Part shown: piece by piece, positions 18,549-27,614 of the stretch | How the letters are laid out: each line of letters begins with the position of its first letter | How positions within the stretch are numbered: position 1 is the stretch's first letter | Assembly (NCBI GenBank): GCA_022447365.1 | Contig: JAKVBL010000006.1 | Span: 124,001-188,000, forward strand | Reading direction: 5' to 3' | Length of the DNA: 64,000 nucleotides | DNA from: Oleiphilaceae bacterium | GTDB taxonomy: Bacteria > Pseudomonadota > Gammaproteobacteria > Pseudomonadales > Oleiphilaceae | Notes under the pieces: model-generated | Databases searched by the model: none | The model's input: the letters and a program-made list of their open reading frames with translations, nothing else | What the model was told of the DNA's origin: nothing | Translations under genes and position numbers: made by a program

Positions 18549-19379
18549 ATGAGTATCATTGAATTTTTAACACAAAACTTTCCCACCTTTTTAGCCTTGT
18601 TAGCGACAGGAGTATTTGCTGGTATCCTTGCCGGATTATTAGGCGTTGGTGGCGGAATCGTCATCGTACCTGTATTGTTTTTCTTGTTTCAGAGCTTTGG
18701 CGTCAGTCCCGAGTCTTCCATGGTAGTGGCAACTGCCACCTCACTGGCGACGATCGTGCCTACTTCAATCAGCTCCATTCGGTCTCATCACAGTAAAGGT
18801 TACGTAGATTTTGGTCTGCTAAAACGTTGGGCCATATTCATCTTCGTTGGTGTGTTGGTGGGCAGCTGGCTAGTTACGCGCGTCGATGGTACGTGGTTGA
18901 CAATGCTATTTGGTGTGATCGCGACCTTATCCGCGCTCAATATGTTATTTAGAACAGGAAAGTCAGCGTTATTTACAAGTTTGCCGGGCAAAGCTGGACA
19001 ATCAGTGATGGGGACGTCCGTTGGGTTTTTTAGTTCCATGGTTGGTATCGGTGGCGGGACAATATCTGTTCCTTTGCTTACGCTATACAATTATCCAGCC
19101 CACAAGGCGGTTGGTACGGCTGCGGCGATTGGTCTTATCATATCTTTGCCAGGCGCGTTAACGATGCTGTTATTGGGAACCACACCAAGCGATGCTCCTG
19201 TCGGTACATATGGTCTCGTGAATTTGATTGGTTTCATCTGTATTGTTCCGCTTACTGTTTTCTTTGCACCAATTGGCGCATCGCTTGCCGCGAAACTGGA
19301 TGCGGCTAAACTGAAAAAAGTATTTGCTGTTGTATTGCTTATTACAGGTATTCGAATGTTAGTTCAGTTGGCGCTGTAA
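18549..19379 (+). CDS. TauE/SafE family sulfite/anion permease
   Basis: A 276-residue inner membrane protein with about eight hydrophobic segments and the two internal TauE/SafE glycine motifs: GLLGVGGGIVIVPVLFF near residue 30 and MVGIGGGTISVPLLTLY near 158. Family members export sulfite, sulfoacetate or related sulfur compounds, or take part in taurine use. It starts 58 bases after mesD on the same strand, suggesting a shared transcript and a possible sulfur-metabolite role next to methionine synthesis; the substrate is not readable from sequence. Confidence 0.85.
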   Translation: MSIIEFLTQNFPTFLALLATGVFAGILAGLLGVGGGIVIVPVLFFLFQSFGVSPESSMVVATATSLATIVPTSISSIRSHHSKGYVDFGLLKRWAIFIFVGVLVGSWLVTRVDGTWLTMLFGVIATLSALNMLFRTGKSALFTSLPGKAGQSVMGTSVGFFSSMVGIGGGTISVPLLTLYNYPAHKAVGTAAAIGLIISLPGALTMLLLGTTPSDAPVGTYGLVNLIGFICIVPLTVFFAPIGASLAAKLDAAKLKKVFAVVLLITGIRMLVQLAL

Positions 19380-19422
19380 ATGATGTTTGGCTGATAGTTG
19401 CCTAAAAAGTTGGTGGATAATA

Positions 19423-19827
19423 ATGAACGATTCAATTTTCGAAAAACGTAAGGAACTCTCCCTTACACGTATTACTAAAGCGGTTTTTCCTGACACGACA
19501 AATCATCACGATACGTTGTTTGGTGGCACAGCAATGCAATGGATGGACGAAGCTTCATTCATTTCTGCCACCCGCTTTTCACGCAAACGTCTAGTCACGG
19601 TTAGCAGCGACCGAATCGACTTTGAGCATCCTGTACCGGCTGGAAGTGTGGTCGAACTTATTGCTTCAGTCGCAGACGTGGGGCGAACGAGCTTAACAGT
19701 ACGGGTTGAAATGTGGGTTGAGAGTATGTATCACGATGGCAGAACCAAGGCCATCAGTGGCGTGTTTAAGTTTGTAGCGGTCGATCAAAATATGCAGCCC
19801 ACGCCAGTAATGGAATTTACTGATTGA
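19423..19827 (+). CDS. Acyl-CoA thioesterase, YciA/hotdog family
   Basis: A 134-residue single hotdog-fold acyl-CoA hydrolase. The active-site helix motif NHHDTLFGGTAMQWMDEASF contains the Asn and Asp typical of YciA-like enzymes, followed by SSDRIDFEHPVPAGSVVELIA. The ATG at 19423 (GGTGGA before it) gives a normal length; a further upstream in-frame start adds a stretch unlike the family. It hydrolyses medium to long chain acyl-CoA in the cytosol; a precise chain preference cannot be inferred. It lies alone after the permease gene, which ends 43 bases before. Confidence 0.87.
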   Translation: MNDSIFEKRKELSLTRITKAVFPDTTNHHDTLFGGTAMQWMDEASFISATRFSRKRLVTVSSDRIDFEHPVPAGSVVELIASVADVGRTSLTVRVEMWVESMYHDGRTKAISGVFKFVAVDQNMQPTPVMEFTD

Positions 19828-19984
19828 TATCTTACTGTTGCTATGCGAGCTAAGTAGAATAGAATGATATGTTACATCGTAACTATATTAATTCTCGTTG
19901 CCATGATAGTAAATACATATCAGAGGGAGTTAAGGTTTAATATCGGCTATGGATGGTTTCCTCATTAAGAAAAATGAATAAAAA

Positions 19985-21376
19985 ATGCGACGTAACAGAA
20001 TCACTTTTAATAAGCTGCTCATTGGTCGAATTCAAGTATCTTTCGGTTTTATTGGTCTCATAAGCTTGCTTTGGTACAGTGTCAGCTCTACATCACCATC
20101 AGCCTCTACCACTAATCAACGCATCATTCCTATTGAGCTCATCGATCAAAAACAGGATTCAACAAATAATCATCTCCCTCAAAAATCGCAAGAAAAACGG
20201 TTTCGAGACCAGCGTTACACAGTAGTGGAAGGCGATACCCTAGAGGCGATATTCAAGCGAAAGCAGCTCTCTATCAACGAGCTATATGAAATTATAGAGG
20301 CTGATGAACCGTATTTAGAGCTGGATGTTTTACAACCAGGGGATCAACTGATTTTTCGTATCGAGCGTGAAGACAATCGACTCGAAGCCTTGTCTCGCAT
20401 CGTTGATCCAAGTAAGACAGTTACGTATCAATACAATAACGATGATTTCATATACCAAGAAGAGCTTACTCCAACAGACAAAATTGCCGAGGTGACACGT
20501 GGGCAGATAGACGGCAGTTTTTATGTTTCGGCCTCATCTTCAGGTCTAACCGATAACGGTGTTATGACGATTACTCAGCTTCTCAAAAGCTCCCTCAACT
20601 TTAGACGAGACCTACGAGCTGGTGACCACTTTCAAGTCATCATGGAGCAAGAGACTGTTGAAGGAAAGACGATTGGTAAAGATAGATTACTTGCTGCACG
20701 TGTTCTATCTAGGGGAAAAGAATTTGGCGCCTACCTACACAGCGATGGCTCATACTACAATGCGAAGGGCGAAAGCTTAGTCCCCGTACTTTTGCGCTAT
20801 CCAACAAAAAAGAAATATCGTATAAGCTCACACTTTAACCCTCGACGAGTCCACCCTGTTACCGGAAGGGTGAAGCCTCATAATGGGGTCGATTTTGCGA
20901 TGCCAACTGGCACGCCGATACTTTCTACAGGACATGGTCGTGTCACCCGTGTTGCCTCCCATCGCTACGCAGGTAAATATATTGATATAGATGAGTTTGG
21001 CCCTTACTCGACACGATTTCTTCATCTTAGCAAGATACTGGTAAAGAAAGGTCAGCAGGTTGAACGTGGTCAAGTCATTGCTCTTTCTGGAAATACAGGT
21101 CGCTCTACTGGTCCTCATTTACATTATGAGTTGCACATCAAAGGTCGGCCAGTTAATCCAATGACCGCAGATATTCCTATGCTTAAATCGATTCCCAATA
21201 GCGAGATCAAAGACTTTCATTTATATGTTGCGGATATGCGAGATTTAATGCTTAGCGAAGAAAAAGTTGTGTATCTAGATGAGCAAACAACGGATAAACA
21301 TAAACAAGAAACTCATCAATACAATTCAGCGAAGAGTTCGAAGGAGCCCCCTGTGATTTCATCTTCGGCGAGTTAG
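19985..21376 (+). CDS. M23 family murein endopeptidase with OapA/LysM-like domain
   Basis: A 463-residue envelope protein resembling MepM/YebA: one N-terminal membrane segment (residues 13-33, ending LLWYSVSS), an OapA LysM-like module ([29 protein letters not shown]) near residues 78-130, and a lytic M23 domain near residues 290-390. Zinc ligands of M23 are present: HNGVDF (H-x3-D) and HLHYEL (H-x-H). It likely cleaves peptidoglycan cross-links to allow cell growth. A long polar, low-complexity tail of about 70 residues follows the domain, which is unusual but not rare. yidD starts a few bases after the stop. Confidence 0.9.
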   Translation: MRRNRITFNKLLIGRIQVSFGFIGLISLLWYSVSSTSPSASTTNQRIIPIELIDQKQDSTNNHLPQKSQEKRFRDQRYTVVEGDTLEAIFKRKQLSINELYEIIEADEPYLELDVLQPGDQLIFRIEREDNRLEALSRIVDPSKTVTYQYNNDDFIYQEELTPTDKIAEVTRGQIDGSFYVSASSSGLTDNGVMTITQLLKSSLNFRRDLRAGDHFQVIMEQETVEGKTIGKDRLLAARVLSRGKEFGAYLHSDGSYYNAKGESLVPVLLRYPTKKKYRISSHFNPRRVHPVTGRVKPHNGVDFAMPTGTPILSTGHGRVTRVASHRYAGKYIDIDEFGPYSTRFLHLSKILVKKGQQVERGQVIALSGNTGRSTGPHLHYELHIKGRPVNPMTADIPMLKSIPNSEIKDFHLYVADMRDLMLSEEKVVYLDEQTTDKHKQETHQYNSAKSSKEPPVISSSAS

Positions 21377-21387
21377 GATTTTTGTTG

Positions 21388-21684
21388 GTGAAAAGGGATC
21401 TAGCTAGCTATCTTCAGAAGATTAAGCGCTTGCCAGTAGCGCTATTGATTCTGTTAGTAAAGTTTTATCAATTATTTATTAGCCCCATTATTGGTCCTCG
21501 TTGTCGTTTTACGCCAACTTGTTCAGAATATGCCGTCGAAGCTCTAAAAACTCATGGCGCGCTTAAAGGAGTTTGGTTAACAATAAAGCGGCTGTCTCGG
21601 TGCCATCCTATGCATCCTGGCGGTCACGACCCGGTGCCGCCATGTTGTTCGACTAAGAAGCCATCAAACTTCGATAAGAGCTAA
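21388..21684 (+). CDS. yidD: Membrane protein insertion efficiency factor YidD
   Basis: A small amphipathic protein (98 aa) that assists YidC/Sec membrane insertion. The family core is clear: [21 protein letters not shown], then [14 protein letters not shown] and the C-terminal [13 protein letters not shown]. Start is ambiguous; GTG 21388 has AGGA at a suitable distance, while TTG codons at 21382 and 21385 are also in frame. yidD normally sits in the rpmH-rnpA-yidD-yidC cluster, but here it follows an M23 peptidase gene by about 11 bases, an unusual setting that suggests relocation or a second copy. Confidence 0.9.
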   Translation: MKRDLASYLQKIKRLPVALLILLVKFYQLFISPIIGPRCRFTPTCSEYAVEALKTHGALKGVWLTIKRLSRCHPMHPGGHDPVPPCCSTKKPSNFDKS

Positions 21685-21820
21685 GGTCGCTCTTTAACGG
21701 CAACTAAGGATTTGGACGGGGTTCTGGAATCAAAAGACTTTGGTCTCGCTACGTAACACACTAAGGGTAATCTATGGGTACCCAACATAATTTAAAACTA
21801 GTAAGGGTATTAAACGAAAG

Positions 21821-22120
21821 ATGAATCAATACAAAATAGTCATACAAGAGAAAGAGCATGGCTATGTGGTAGAAGGCAAAGATATTTGCTTTGAGGTAGC
21901 AATTTCTTCAGAAGGTGGCAGGAGACAGATTTCCTCGGTCTCAGGGTATGCGAATGCAGACGATGATGACGCAGTCGACATTAGTCGAGATGATGCTTTA
22001 AAAGTTACGAAGTTCATTCAGCAATTAGATCCTGACCTCATACTAAATGAGCTTGTTAGAGGCGGTTGGGACCAAACAGAAAATGAAGGCTCGGAGCTAG
22101 GTTGGTGGCAAACTGCTTAG
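21821..22120 (+). CDS. Hypothetical acidic protein
   Basis: A 99-residue soluble protein with no recognised domain. It is acidic, contains a DDDD run with DISRDDALKV, and no membrane or signal segment. The N-terminal half alternates charged and hydrophobic residues (KIVIQEKEHGYVV), consistent with a beta-rich fold. The ATG has a weak ribosome site (CGAAAG). It borders the broken-gene scar that follows and may be a recent acquisition, but codon use looks ordinary. Function unknown. Confidence 0.6.
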   Translation: MNQYKIVIQEKEHGYVVEGKDICFEVAISSEGGRRQISSVSGYANADDDDAVDISRDDALKVTKFIQQLDPDLILNELVRGGWDQTENEGSELGWWQTA

Positions 22121-22518
22121 CGATGAAATAAGCGTATAAACACAAGGCAAAAATGTTTGCTTTCTCATCCTTTGCAATGAATCGCATTGTATTAGCGCTG
22201 GCCTGATTTTCCTGGTGAGGATGTTTGGAGCTAGTGGGACGGAAAGCGATGATTCAAGCCTCCCTCAAAAGTCTGCTATCCGAACAAAGGTAATGTTCAG
22301 AGTTAAACTTTGATGCCAGATCTTAAGGTCCGTTATTGTCTATTTGCGAATGGAAAACCAATGTCCGCTTTTCATTCTTATGGGGCTATTCTGACGGGCT
22401 TTGAAAATACCTGATACAAAGAAGCGGACATTTCGCGGCGCGAAAACTTTTCGATTTATATACAGAAGCGGAGGTCCAGCCCGCAGGGCGAGCATGGCTG
22501 CACTTGTTATAACTGATT
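22121..22518. other. Gene-free stretch with inverted repeat and GC-rich hairpin
   Basis: No credible gene. It holds an 11-base inverted repeat at 22360-22432 (see its own entry) and a GC-rich stem GCCCGCAGGGC at 22479-22489. The sequence resembles neither neighbour and seems to be relic DNA. Confidence 0.5.
22360..22432. repeat. Inverted repeat AATGTCCGCTT / AAGCGGACATT
   Basis: Exact 11-base arms at 22360-22370 and 22422-22432 flank 51 bases. Similar TGTCCGCTTTT motifs are seen in marine gammaproteobacterial dispersed repeats and IS ends. No transposase is present. Confidence 0.6.
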
Positions 22519-22821
22519 TTAGGGGCCATAAGTATTTACCGCCTCTTTGCATTTAGGCAAAGCACAATAAGTGCTTAATATATACAAATGAGTTTCTTTC
22601 GATTTTTTCAGTTTGGCAGATGCAGCCTCTAGGTTGCCGTTTTGAATTAACTGCTCGACTTCGGAAATAAGCTTTAACTGAGTGATTGTATTGCTAGATA
22701 GAGTTTGCTCGACGGCTTCTCCGGCTGCGACTTCAATGGCCTCATTTGCCATTTCATAGCCCCATAAGCTCGCAAACCCCAAAACAGCGATAATCGCCAA
22801 ACTTATTATCTATTTTTTCAT
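22519..22821 (-). pseudogene. Small envelope-protein gene interrupted by in-frame TAG at codon 4
   Basis: Read from an ATG at 22821 with GGAAG before it, the frame is ATG AAA AAA TAG and then continues open: IISLAIIAVLGFASLWGYEM. Without the stop this is a normal signal or membrane anchor, followed by an acidic-alpha-helical part (NEAIEVAAGEAVEQTL) and a C-terminal Cys pair (CALPKCKEAV), about 100 residues in all. The amber codon at 22812-22810 therefore looks like a disabling mutation, or translation restarts at the TTG at 22800. The protein family is not recognised. It lies in the repeat-rich scar upstream of a truncated napC. Confidence 0.6.
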
Positions 22822-23456
22822 CGTAACTTCCGTGCAACTAAAAGTTATAACATTTGTATAGTGAGACCCCCCTCATATGTATGACAGGTGGTCTCTTTCC
22901 TTTCTCATATACTACTTTGTTTTTAAATGAAAAAACTCGAATCTTGCTCATTTCTTTATCACAAATATGAGGGGTCACGTATGTAGAAATAGTGAGGGGT
23001 CTCGTATGTAATCCACAGAACAACTCAAAACTTTGATTTCATAAGGTTTTTCATGATCCCTCGGGTGCTAAACGAGCATAATTCACTTCCTTGTGTAGTT
23101 TAAACAACGACGCTCAATAGCGCTTTGATTAGTTAAGACTTAAGTGAGTGAAGAGCTTTCGATGACCTCTGCTTTCCTATTGAAGCAGGCATCAGGAATG
23201 GTTCAGTGCCAAGGTCAGCAATTGTCTAGCAGCAGAAGTTTTAAGCGATGAAAGCATGACTTACTTTTCATGAATTTTGCTAGCGCTGAGTCTCGATTTA
23301 GTGCAGTTAATTCTCTTCTTGCAGCTTATAATGTTGATCCTTTAGAGCCCATATTTGAGTTCAATAATGCTTAGAAAAAACCAAGAATTCCTTACAATAT
23401 TGAATTCTATTAAATTCAACAGCTTACAAAATGTAAGCCTTACAAAGGTTGCTTAA
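22822..23456. other. Repeat-bearing gene-free scar ahead of truncated napC
   Basis: About 635 bases without an intact gene. It has direct and inverted copies of a GAGACCCC/GGGGTC motif between 22863 and 23010, and a short open stretch beginning MNFASAESRFSAVNSLLAAY near 23270 (34 codons) that may be the tail of a lost gene. A small stem GCTTACAAAATGTAAGC lies near 23422-23438. It ends abruptly where napC coding begins. Confidence 0.5.
22863..23010. repeat. Terminal-repeat-like cluster GAGACCCC/GGGGTCTC
   Basis: Two 18-base direct repeats, TGAGGGGTCACGTATGTA at 22968 and TGAGGGGTCTCGTATGTA at 22993, differ at one base. An inverted diverged copy, GAGACCCCCCTCATATGTATGA, lies at 22863-22884. 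Doubled repeats at one end and an inverted copy at the other suggest the ends of a deleted mobile element of about 150 bases. No transposase fragment can be assigned. Confidence 0.55.
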
Positions 23457-23459
23457 CTG

Positions 23460-23852
23460 AAAGGAACAATTCACTACAACAACCGTTCGGGTGTTCGTGC
23501 AACTTGCCCAGACTGCCACGTACCGCATAATTGGACGGACAAGATTGCGCGTAAAATGCAGGCATCGAAAGAAGTGTGGGGTAAGGTTTTTGGAACGATC
23601 AATACCCGCGAAAAATTCTTAGAAAAACGTTTGGAACTTGCTCAGCATGAGTGGGATCGCTTGAAGTCGAACAATTCTTTAGAGTGTCGAAACTGCCATA
23701 GTGCCGAATCGATGGACTTCAATCGCCAGAGTCCGCGAGCTCAGGCAATGCATTCTAAGTTCCTGATTACGGGAGAAAAAACGTGTATCTATTGCCATAA
23801 AGGCATTGCGCATAAATTGCCCGATATGCAGGGTGTTGAAGGTTGGCAGTAG
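23460..23852 (+). pseudogene. napC: 5'-truncated napC (periplasmic nitrate reductase cytochrome)
   Basis: The frame reads [20 protein letters not shown] and continues to the natural C-terminus ([13 protein letters not shown]), which is the last two thirds of NapC/NirT-type membrane tetraheme cytochromes. Three heme sites CPDCH, CRNCH and CIYCH remain, but the N-terminal anchor and first heme motif are missing; a TAA stands just before the coding part at 23454, and no start with ribosome site precedes it. Unrelated repeat-rich DNA joins at about 23457, so the gene was cut by a deletion. No other nap genes are in the window. The internal ATG at 23556 would leave a protein without a membrane anchor or signal and is unlikely to work. 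Confidence 0.9.
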
Positions 23853-23870
23853 CCTAGGACTTCATTAACG

Positions 23871-23910
23871 AAAATTGGGGTCAGAGTACTTTTACTCTGA
23901 CCCCAATTTT
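23871..23910. terminator. Hairpin repeat copy 3, perfect inverted repeat
   Basis: Perfect 18-base arms (AAAATTGGGGTCAGAGTA and complement) around CTTT, between the convergent napC remnant and ppiC. A and T tracts flank both sides, so it can terminate in both directions. It is the best-preserved copy of the family. Confidence 0.85.
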
Positions 23911-23926
23911 AACCACAACTAAGAAC

Positions 23927-24256
23927 TTAATCTCTGTAATACACTTGTATCAAATGAAAACCGAATTGGCTTTTAACAGGGCCGTGAATTTTCTTGAGAG
24001 GCTGCGTGAAAATTACTTTCTCAACGGGCTTAACAAGCTGACCTTTGCGGATTTCTCCTAGATCGCCACCTTTTTTTTTGGATGGGCAAGTTGAATGTTT
24101 CTTGGCGAGTGCCTCAAAAGATTTACCAAGAATCAGCTGCTTTTTTAACTGCTCCGCTTCTTCTCTTGTCTTCACTAGTATGTGCTTTGCCATTGCAGTT
24201 GCCACGTTTGTCTCCGGCAGTATATCTCTATCATTGTCTTGAAAATCATCGCGCAT
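23927..24256 (-). CDS. ppiC: Parvulin-type peptidyl-prolyl isomerase PpiC
   Basis: A small single-domain parvulin that speeds cis-trans isomerisation at prolyl bonds in the cytosol. The domain is complete: KHILVKTREEAEQLKKQL, STCPSKKKGGDLGEIRKGQ and the end HGPVKSQFGFHLIQVYYRD. The chosen ATG at 24256 has AAAGGTG at good distance and gives 109 residues; an in-frame ATG at 24193 would give the minimal 88-residue form typical of PpiC, so the start is open. It is divergent from hldD. Confidence 0.9.
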   Translation of the reverse strand: MRDDFQDNDRDILPETNVATAMAKHILVKTREEAEQLKKQLILGKSFEALAKKHSTCPSKKKGGDLGEIRKGQLVKPVEKVIFTQPLKKIHGPVKSQFGFHLIQVYYRD

Positions 24257-24357
24257 TGTACACCTTTCGTATCTAGAGTGTATTTGTCGGCAATCAGTAC
24301 CTATAATTGCGCGCAAGAAATTATTGTTATGGCGGATAGCCAACAAAGGAAAGCATT

Positions 24358-25305
24358 ATGATTATCGTAACCGGCGGTGCAGGTTTCATCGGAAGTAATA
24401 TTGTGAAGGCGCTGAATGATCAGGGGCGCACAGACATCATTGTTGTGGATGATCTAAGTGATGGTACAAAGTTTGTGAATCTTGTGGACTTAGACATTGC
24501 AGATTATCTCGATAAAGATGATTTCTTGGCGATGCTTGATGATGATGCTCCCTTGGGTGATATCGACGCTATTTTCCATGAAGGTGCTTGTTCTTCGACC
24601 ACTGAGTGGGATGGCAAGTTTATGATGCAGAACAACTACCAGTATTCTGTTGAGTTGCTTGAATACTGCTTAGATAAAAAAATCCCGTTCCTGTATGCGT
24701 CATCTGCTGCAGTCTATGGCGGCTCAGATATATTCAAAGAAGAGCGTCAACACGAAAAGCCTCTGAACGTATATGGCTATTCGAAATTTCAGTTTGATCA
24801 ATATGTACGTCGCATATTGCCTAAAGTCGAATCTCAAGTGATTGGTTTCCGTTACTTCAATGTATATGGGCCGCGCGAACAACATAAAGGTTCGATGTCG
24901 AGTGTTGCATTCCACTTGAATACGCAGATTAAGGCAGGCGAAAATCCTAAGTTGTTTGAAGGCTATGATGGTTATCCAAACGGTGGTCAAACGCGAGACT
25001 TTGTTTATGTAGGTGATGTCGCCAATGTGAATCTTTGGTGTTGGGAAAACAAAGCTGAGTCTGGGATTTATAACTTAGGCACAGGCGCGGCAGAACCTTT
25101 CCAAGCCGTGGCTGACGCGGTGATTGATTTTCACGGCAGAGGAAAGGTTGAGTACATTCCTTTCCCAGATCATTTAAAAGGCCGTTATCAGAGTTTTACC
25201 CAGGCAGACATGACTAACTTACGTGCTGCAGGCTATGACCAAGCATTCAAGACGGTTGCTGAAGGGGTGAGTGAATATATGATATGGCTTAATAAGGACG
25301 CCTAA
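24358..25305 (+). CDS. hldD: ADP-L-glycero-D-manno-heptose 6-epimerase
   Basis: Cytosolic NADP-dependent epimerase that makes the ADP-heptose used for the LPS inner core. Extended SDR signature: [14 protein letters not shown] at the N-terminus, [16 protein letters not shown] near residue 75, catalytic [10 protein letters not shown] (YxxxK) near 140, and [24 protein letters not shown]. At 315 aa it is full length. RBS AAAGGAAAG precedes the ATG. It is followed six bases later by a TRIC-like channel gene on the same strand. Confidence 0.96.
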   Translation: MIIVTGGAGFIGSNIVKALNDQGRTDIIVVDDLSDGTKFVNLVDLDIADYLDKDDFLAMLDDDAPLGDIDAIFHEGACSSTTEWDGKFMMQNNYQYSVELLEYCLDKKIPFLYASSAAVYGGSDIFKEERQHEKPLNVYGYSKFQFDQYVRRILPKVESQVIGFRYFNVYGPREQHKGSMSSVAFHLNTQIKAGENPKLFEGYDGYPNGGQTRDFVYVGDVANVNLWCWENKAESGIYNLGTGAAEPFQAVADAVIDFHGRGKVEYIPFPDHLKGRYQSFTQADMTNLRAAGYDQAFKTVAEGVSEYMIWLNKDA

Positions 25306-25311
25306 TCTTCG

Positions 25312-25917
25312 ATGGAATGGTTGCTGTACTTCGATCTGTTTGGTGTCTTCGTTTTTGCGCTGTCAGGAGGTTTTGACGGTGCAAAATACCACTTAGATTT
25401 ACTCGGTATTTTGGTGCTAGCTTTGGCGACGAGCCTTGGTGGCGGCATTATGCGCGATGCGATTCTAGGTGTGCACCCGCCAGCAGCCTTTACTAACGAG
25501 ACCTATTTTTTTACAGCTCTCGCTGCCGGTTTAATTGCTTTCTTCTTTGCTAACCGCGTCGAAAGGCATATGGACTATGTCCGTTTTGCAGATGCGATCG
25601 GTCTTGGCGTATTTGCGGCTATTGGTGCAGCAACTGCAGTGCGCCATGAGCTTGGTTGGGTGGGCGTTGTATTAATGAGTACCTTGACCGCGACCGGAGG
25701 TGGTGTGATTCGCGATTTACTTGTTCGCGAAATTCCGATGATCTTACGTTCAGATTTCTATGCATCTGCGGCCATTATCGGCGGGTTAATGTATATGGTT
25801 CTACATTCAGAAGGAGTGCCTGAAGCATATTGTATGGGGCTTGCCGCTCTAGCCGCCACTGCTAGTCGTTTTGTTGCGATGCGATATAACGTAAATCTTC
25901 CTCAGGCCAGACGCTAG
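25312..25917 (+). CDS. Trimeric intracellular cation channel (UPF0126) family membrane protein
   Basis: A 201-residue inner membrane protein with about seven hydrophobic helices and two related halves, each with a glycine motif: ATSLGGGIMRDAILG near residue 40 and LTATGGGVIRDLLVREIP near 130. This is the UPF0126/YadS/YicG family, structurally tied to TRIC potassium channels; a role in glycine uptake or ion flux has been proposed for relatives. It starts six bases after hldD and ends four bases into the convergent LysE gene. Confidence 0.88.
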   Translation: MEWLLYFDLFGVFVFALSGGFDGAKYHLDLLGILVLALATSLGGGIMRDAILGVHPPAAFTNETYFFTALAAGLIAFFFANRVERHMDYVRFADAIGLGVFAAIGAATAVRHELGWVGVVLMSTLTATGGGVIRDLLVREIPMILRSDFYASAAIIGGLMYMVLHSEGVPEAYCMGLAALAATASRFVAMRYNVNLPQARR

Positions 25918-26543
25918 CTCATCATTAACCAAATACCTACGCCTGCTAATAAGGCTCCAGAACATCGATTGAGTGTTTTTTGATGTTTTTCATCCCCCAA
26001 GAAATGCCCAAGACTCTTTCCGCCAAGCCCATAAATAATTAAGCACATCGCTTCGAGCACGAGAATCAAGACGAGTAACACAGATAGTTGTCCGAATAAT
26101 GCGCGTTCTGGGTCGAGAAATGGTGGAAGCAAAGCGACAAAGAATGCCCATCCTTTGGGATTAGCTATTGCGGTGATAAACCCTTGCGAGATCAGTGCCG
26201 TAGGAGAATAGACAGTGTTCATTGCCGCATCGTTGGTGATGGCCATTTTTCCTTTTGATAGCCACATCTGTAAACCGAGATAAATGAGATAACATCCACC
26301 TCCGATCTTTAACACGCTAAATAAAATTGGATAGGTGAGAAGAATGGCGGCAACGCCAACGGCACTCAATGTCGCGACAAGACCAACACCCGATAGTTCG
26401 CCAATCATCATCCAAAAGATGGCTTTCATTCCGAAACGCATACCGAGCGTGAGTGACAAGGTCATACACATTCCTGGTGTGATAGACACCATAAAAAAGG
26501 TCGGAATGAAAAGAGATAAAACCGTGACGCTTGGCAGATCCAA
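25914..26543 (-). CDS. LysE family amino acid exporter
   Basis: A 209-residue inner membrane exporter with six hydrophobic helices. The LysE/RhtB pattern is visible: PTFFMVSITPGMCMTLSLTLG at the start and LISQGFITAIANPKGWAFFVAL near residue 115. The likely start is TTG at 26543 with AGGAG ten bases before; no ATG suits. Substrates in the family include lysine, threonine, homoserine lactone and leucine; the specific one cannot be told. It overlaps the convergent TRIC-like gene by four bases. Confidence 0.87.
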   Translation of the reverse strand: MDLPSVTVLSLFIPTFFMVSITPGMCMTLSLTLGMRFGMKAIFWMMIGELSGVGLVATLSAVGVAAILLTYPILFSVLKIGGGCYLIYLGLQMWLSKGKMAITNDAAMNTVYSPTALISQGFITAIANPKGWAFFVALLPPFLDPERALFGQLSVLLVLILVLEAMCLIIYGLGGKSLGHFLGDEKHQKTLNRCSGALLAGVGIWLMMS

Positions 26544-26614
26544 AGTTATGCTACTCCTAAAAATGATGAGGCAATGACCCCGGCCCCGCGTATATTATTC
26601 GTAGAACAGACATT

Positions 26615-27550
26615 ATGCAGCTAGAAGCAGTAAAAACTTTCGCAAACGATGTTGGACGAGCGTATTGGATTTTATTAAAAATTCTGGTTCCAGCAGTGAT
26701 GGTTGTGAAAATTTTGCAAGAGCTTGGTGCGACAGAATTACTCGCATCGTTGCTTGCCCCCTTAATGAACATTGTTGGTTTGCCGAGTGAGTTTGGTTTA
26801 GTTTGGGCTGCAAGCATTCTGACAAATATCTACGCGGCGATGGTGGTGTTTTATGAATTGGGTGATGGCTCATACTCAGTCGCGCAAATCACAACATTAG
26901 CGATGCTTGTATTGGTGGCTCATGCCATTCCTATTGAGGGGGCAGTCGCGAAAGCATTAGGAGTTTCTTGGCGTATTACGATCTTGTTGCGCTGTGTCGG
27001 TGGTTTTGTCTTTGCTTTGATTACCTATTTCAGTCTCAGTGTAACGCCGCTTGCTGAGCAAACGAGTCAGGCTCTCTGGACCCCCAGTGTTTCTGATACC
27101 AGCTTTTGGGGTTGGGTGAGAGCGCAATTCGAAATGTTGGCAGGCATATTGGTCGTACTGAGCTCTCTCATGCTATTTCTGCGTTTTTTACGCCTTATTA
27201 AGTTCGATCAAGTACTAGAATTTTTACTTTTACCGCTGACAAAACTCTTAAAAGTTGGCCGCGAAGCGAGTCATGTCACGATCGTAGGCTTGATGTTAGG
27301 TCTGAGTTTTGGTGCTGGTTTGCTCATTGATGCCGCAAAAAAAGGCGAGATCAATTCACGGGATATGAAGGTCGTTGCATGCTTTCTCGGGCTTTGCCAT
27401 AGCATCATTGAAGACACTTTATTGCTTCTATTATTAGGCGCACATTGGATACCCATTTTGCTTGGTCGTTTATTGTTGTCGATTATAGTGATGGCTATTT
27501 TGATTCGCTTTATGTTTAAAGAATCTGAAAAAGAGCCTGACTTCAGCTAA
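26615..27550 (+). CDS. Nucleoside recognition (Gate) domain membrane protein
   Basis: A 311-residue inner membrane protein with about eight helices. Two Gate-type halves are visible, the second containing GLMLGLSFGAGLLIDAAKKGEI near residue 228, then CFLGLCHSIIEDTLLLLLLG. The family is related to nucleoside transporters and to spore maturation proteins A and B, and its substrate in bacteria is generally unknown. The ATG at 26615 has no strong ribosome site. Nearby genes give no clear pathway link. Confidence 0.8.
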   Translation: MQLEAVKTFANDVGRAYWILLKILVPAVMVVKILQELGATELLASLLAPLMNIVGLPSEFGLVWAASILTNIYAAMVVFYELGDGSYSVAQITTLAMLVLVAHAIPIEGAVAKALGVSWRITILLRCVGGFVFALITYFSLSVTPLAEQTSQALWTPSVSDTSFWGWVRAQFEMLAGILVVLSSLMLFLRFLRLIKFDQVLEFLLLPLTKLLKVGREASHVTIVGLMLGLSFGAGLLIDAAKKGEINSRDMKVVACFLGLCHSIIEDTLLLLLLGAHWIPILLGRLLLSIIVMAILIRFMFKESEKEPDFS

Positions 27551-27614
27551 CACTTTTCAAGTCCTTGTTTATACTCAAAGTTATTCGTTTTATTTAATTG
27601 TATTCGCGTCGAGT

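Noticed and set aside
22444..22512. Integron attC-like site (GTTATAAC and a GC-rich stem)
   Set aside because: The inverse core and matching outer ends are not found, there is no integrase and no cassette array; the stem alone is not enough.
22968..23010. CRISPR-like repeat pair
   Set aside because: Only two 18-base repeats with a 7-base gap; no spacers of uniform length and no cas genes.
23270..23374. Short ORF of 34 codons in the scar
   Set aside because: No ribosome site or similarity that I recognise; probably a relic tail of a lost gene, so mentioned only in the region entry.
23556..23852. Functional short cytochrome from the internal ATG at 23556
   Set aside because: It would lack a signal or anchor to reach the periplasm, where heme is attached, and lacks two of the four NapC heme sites.
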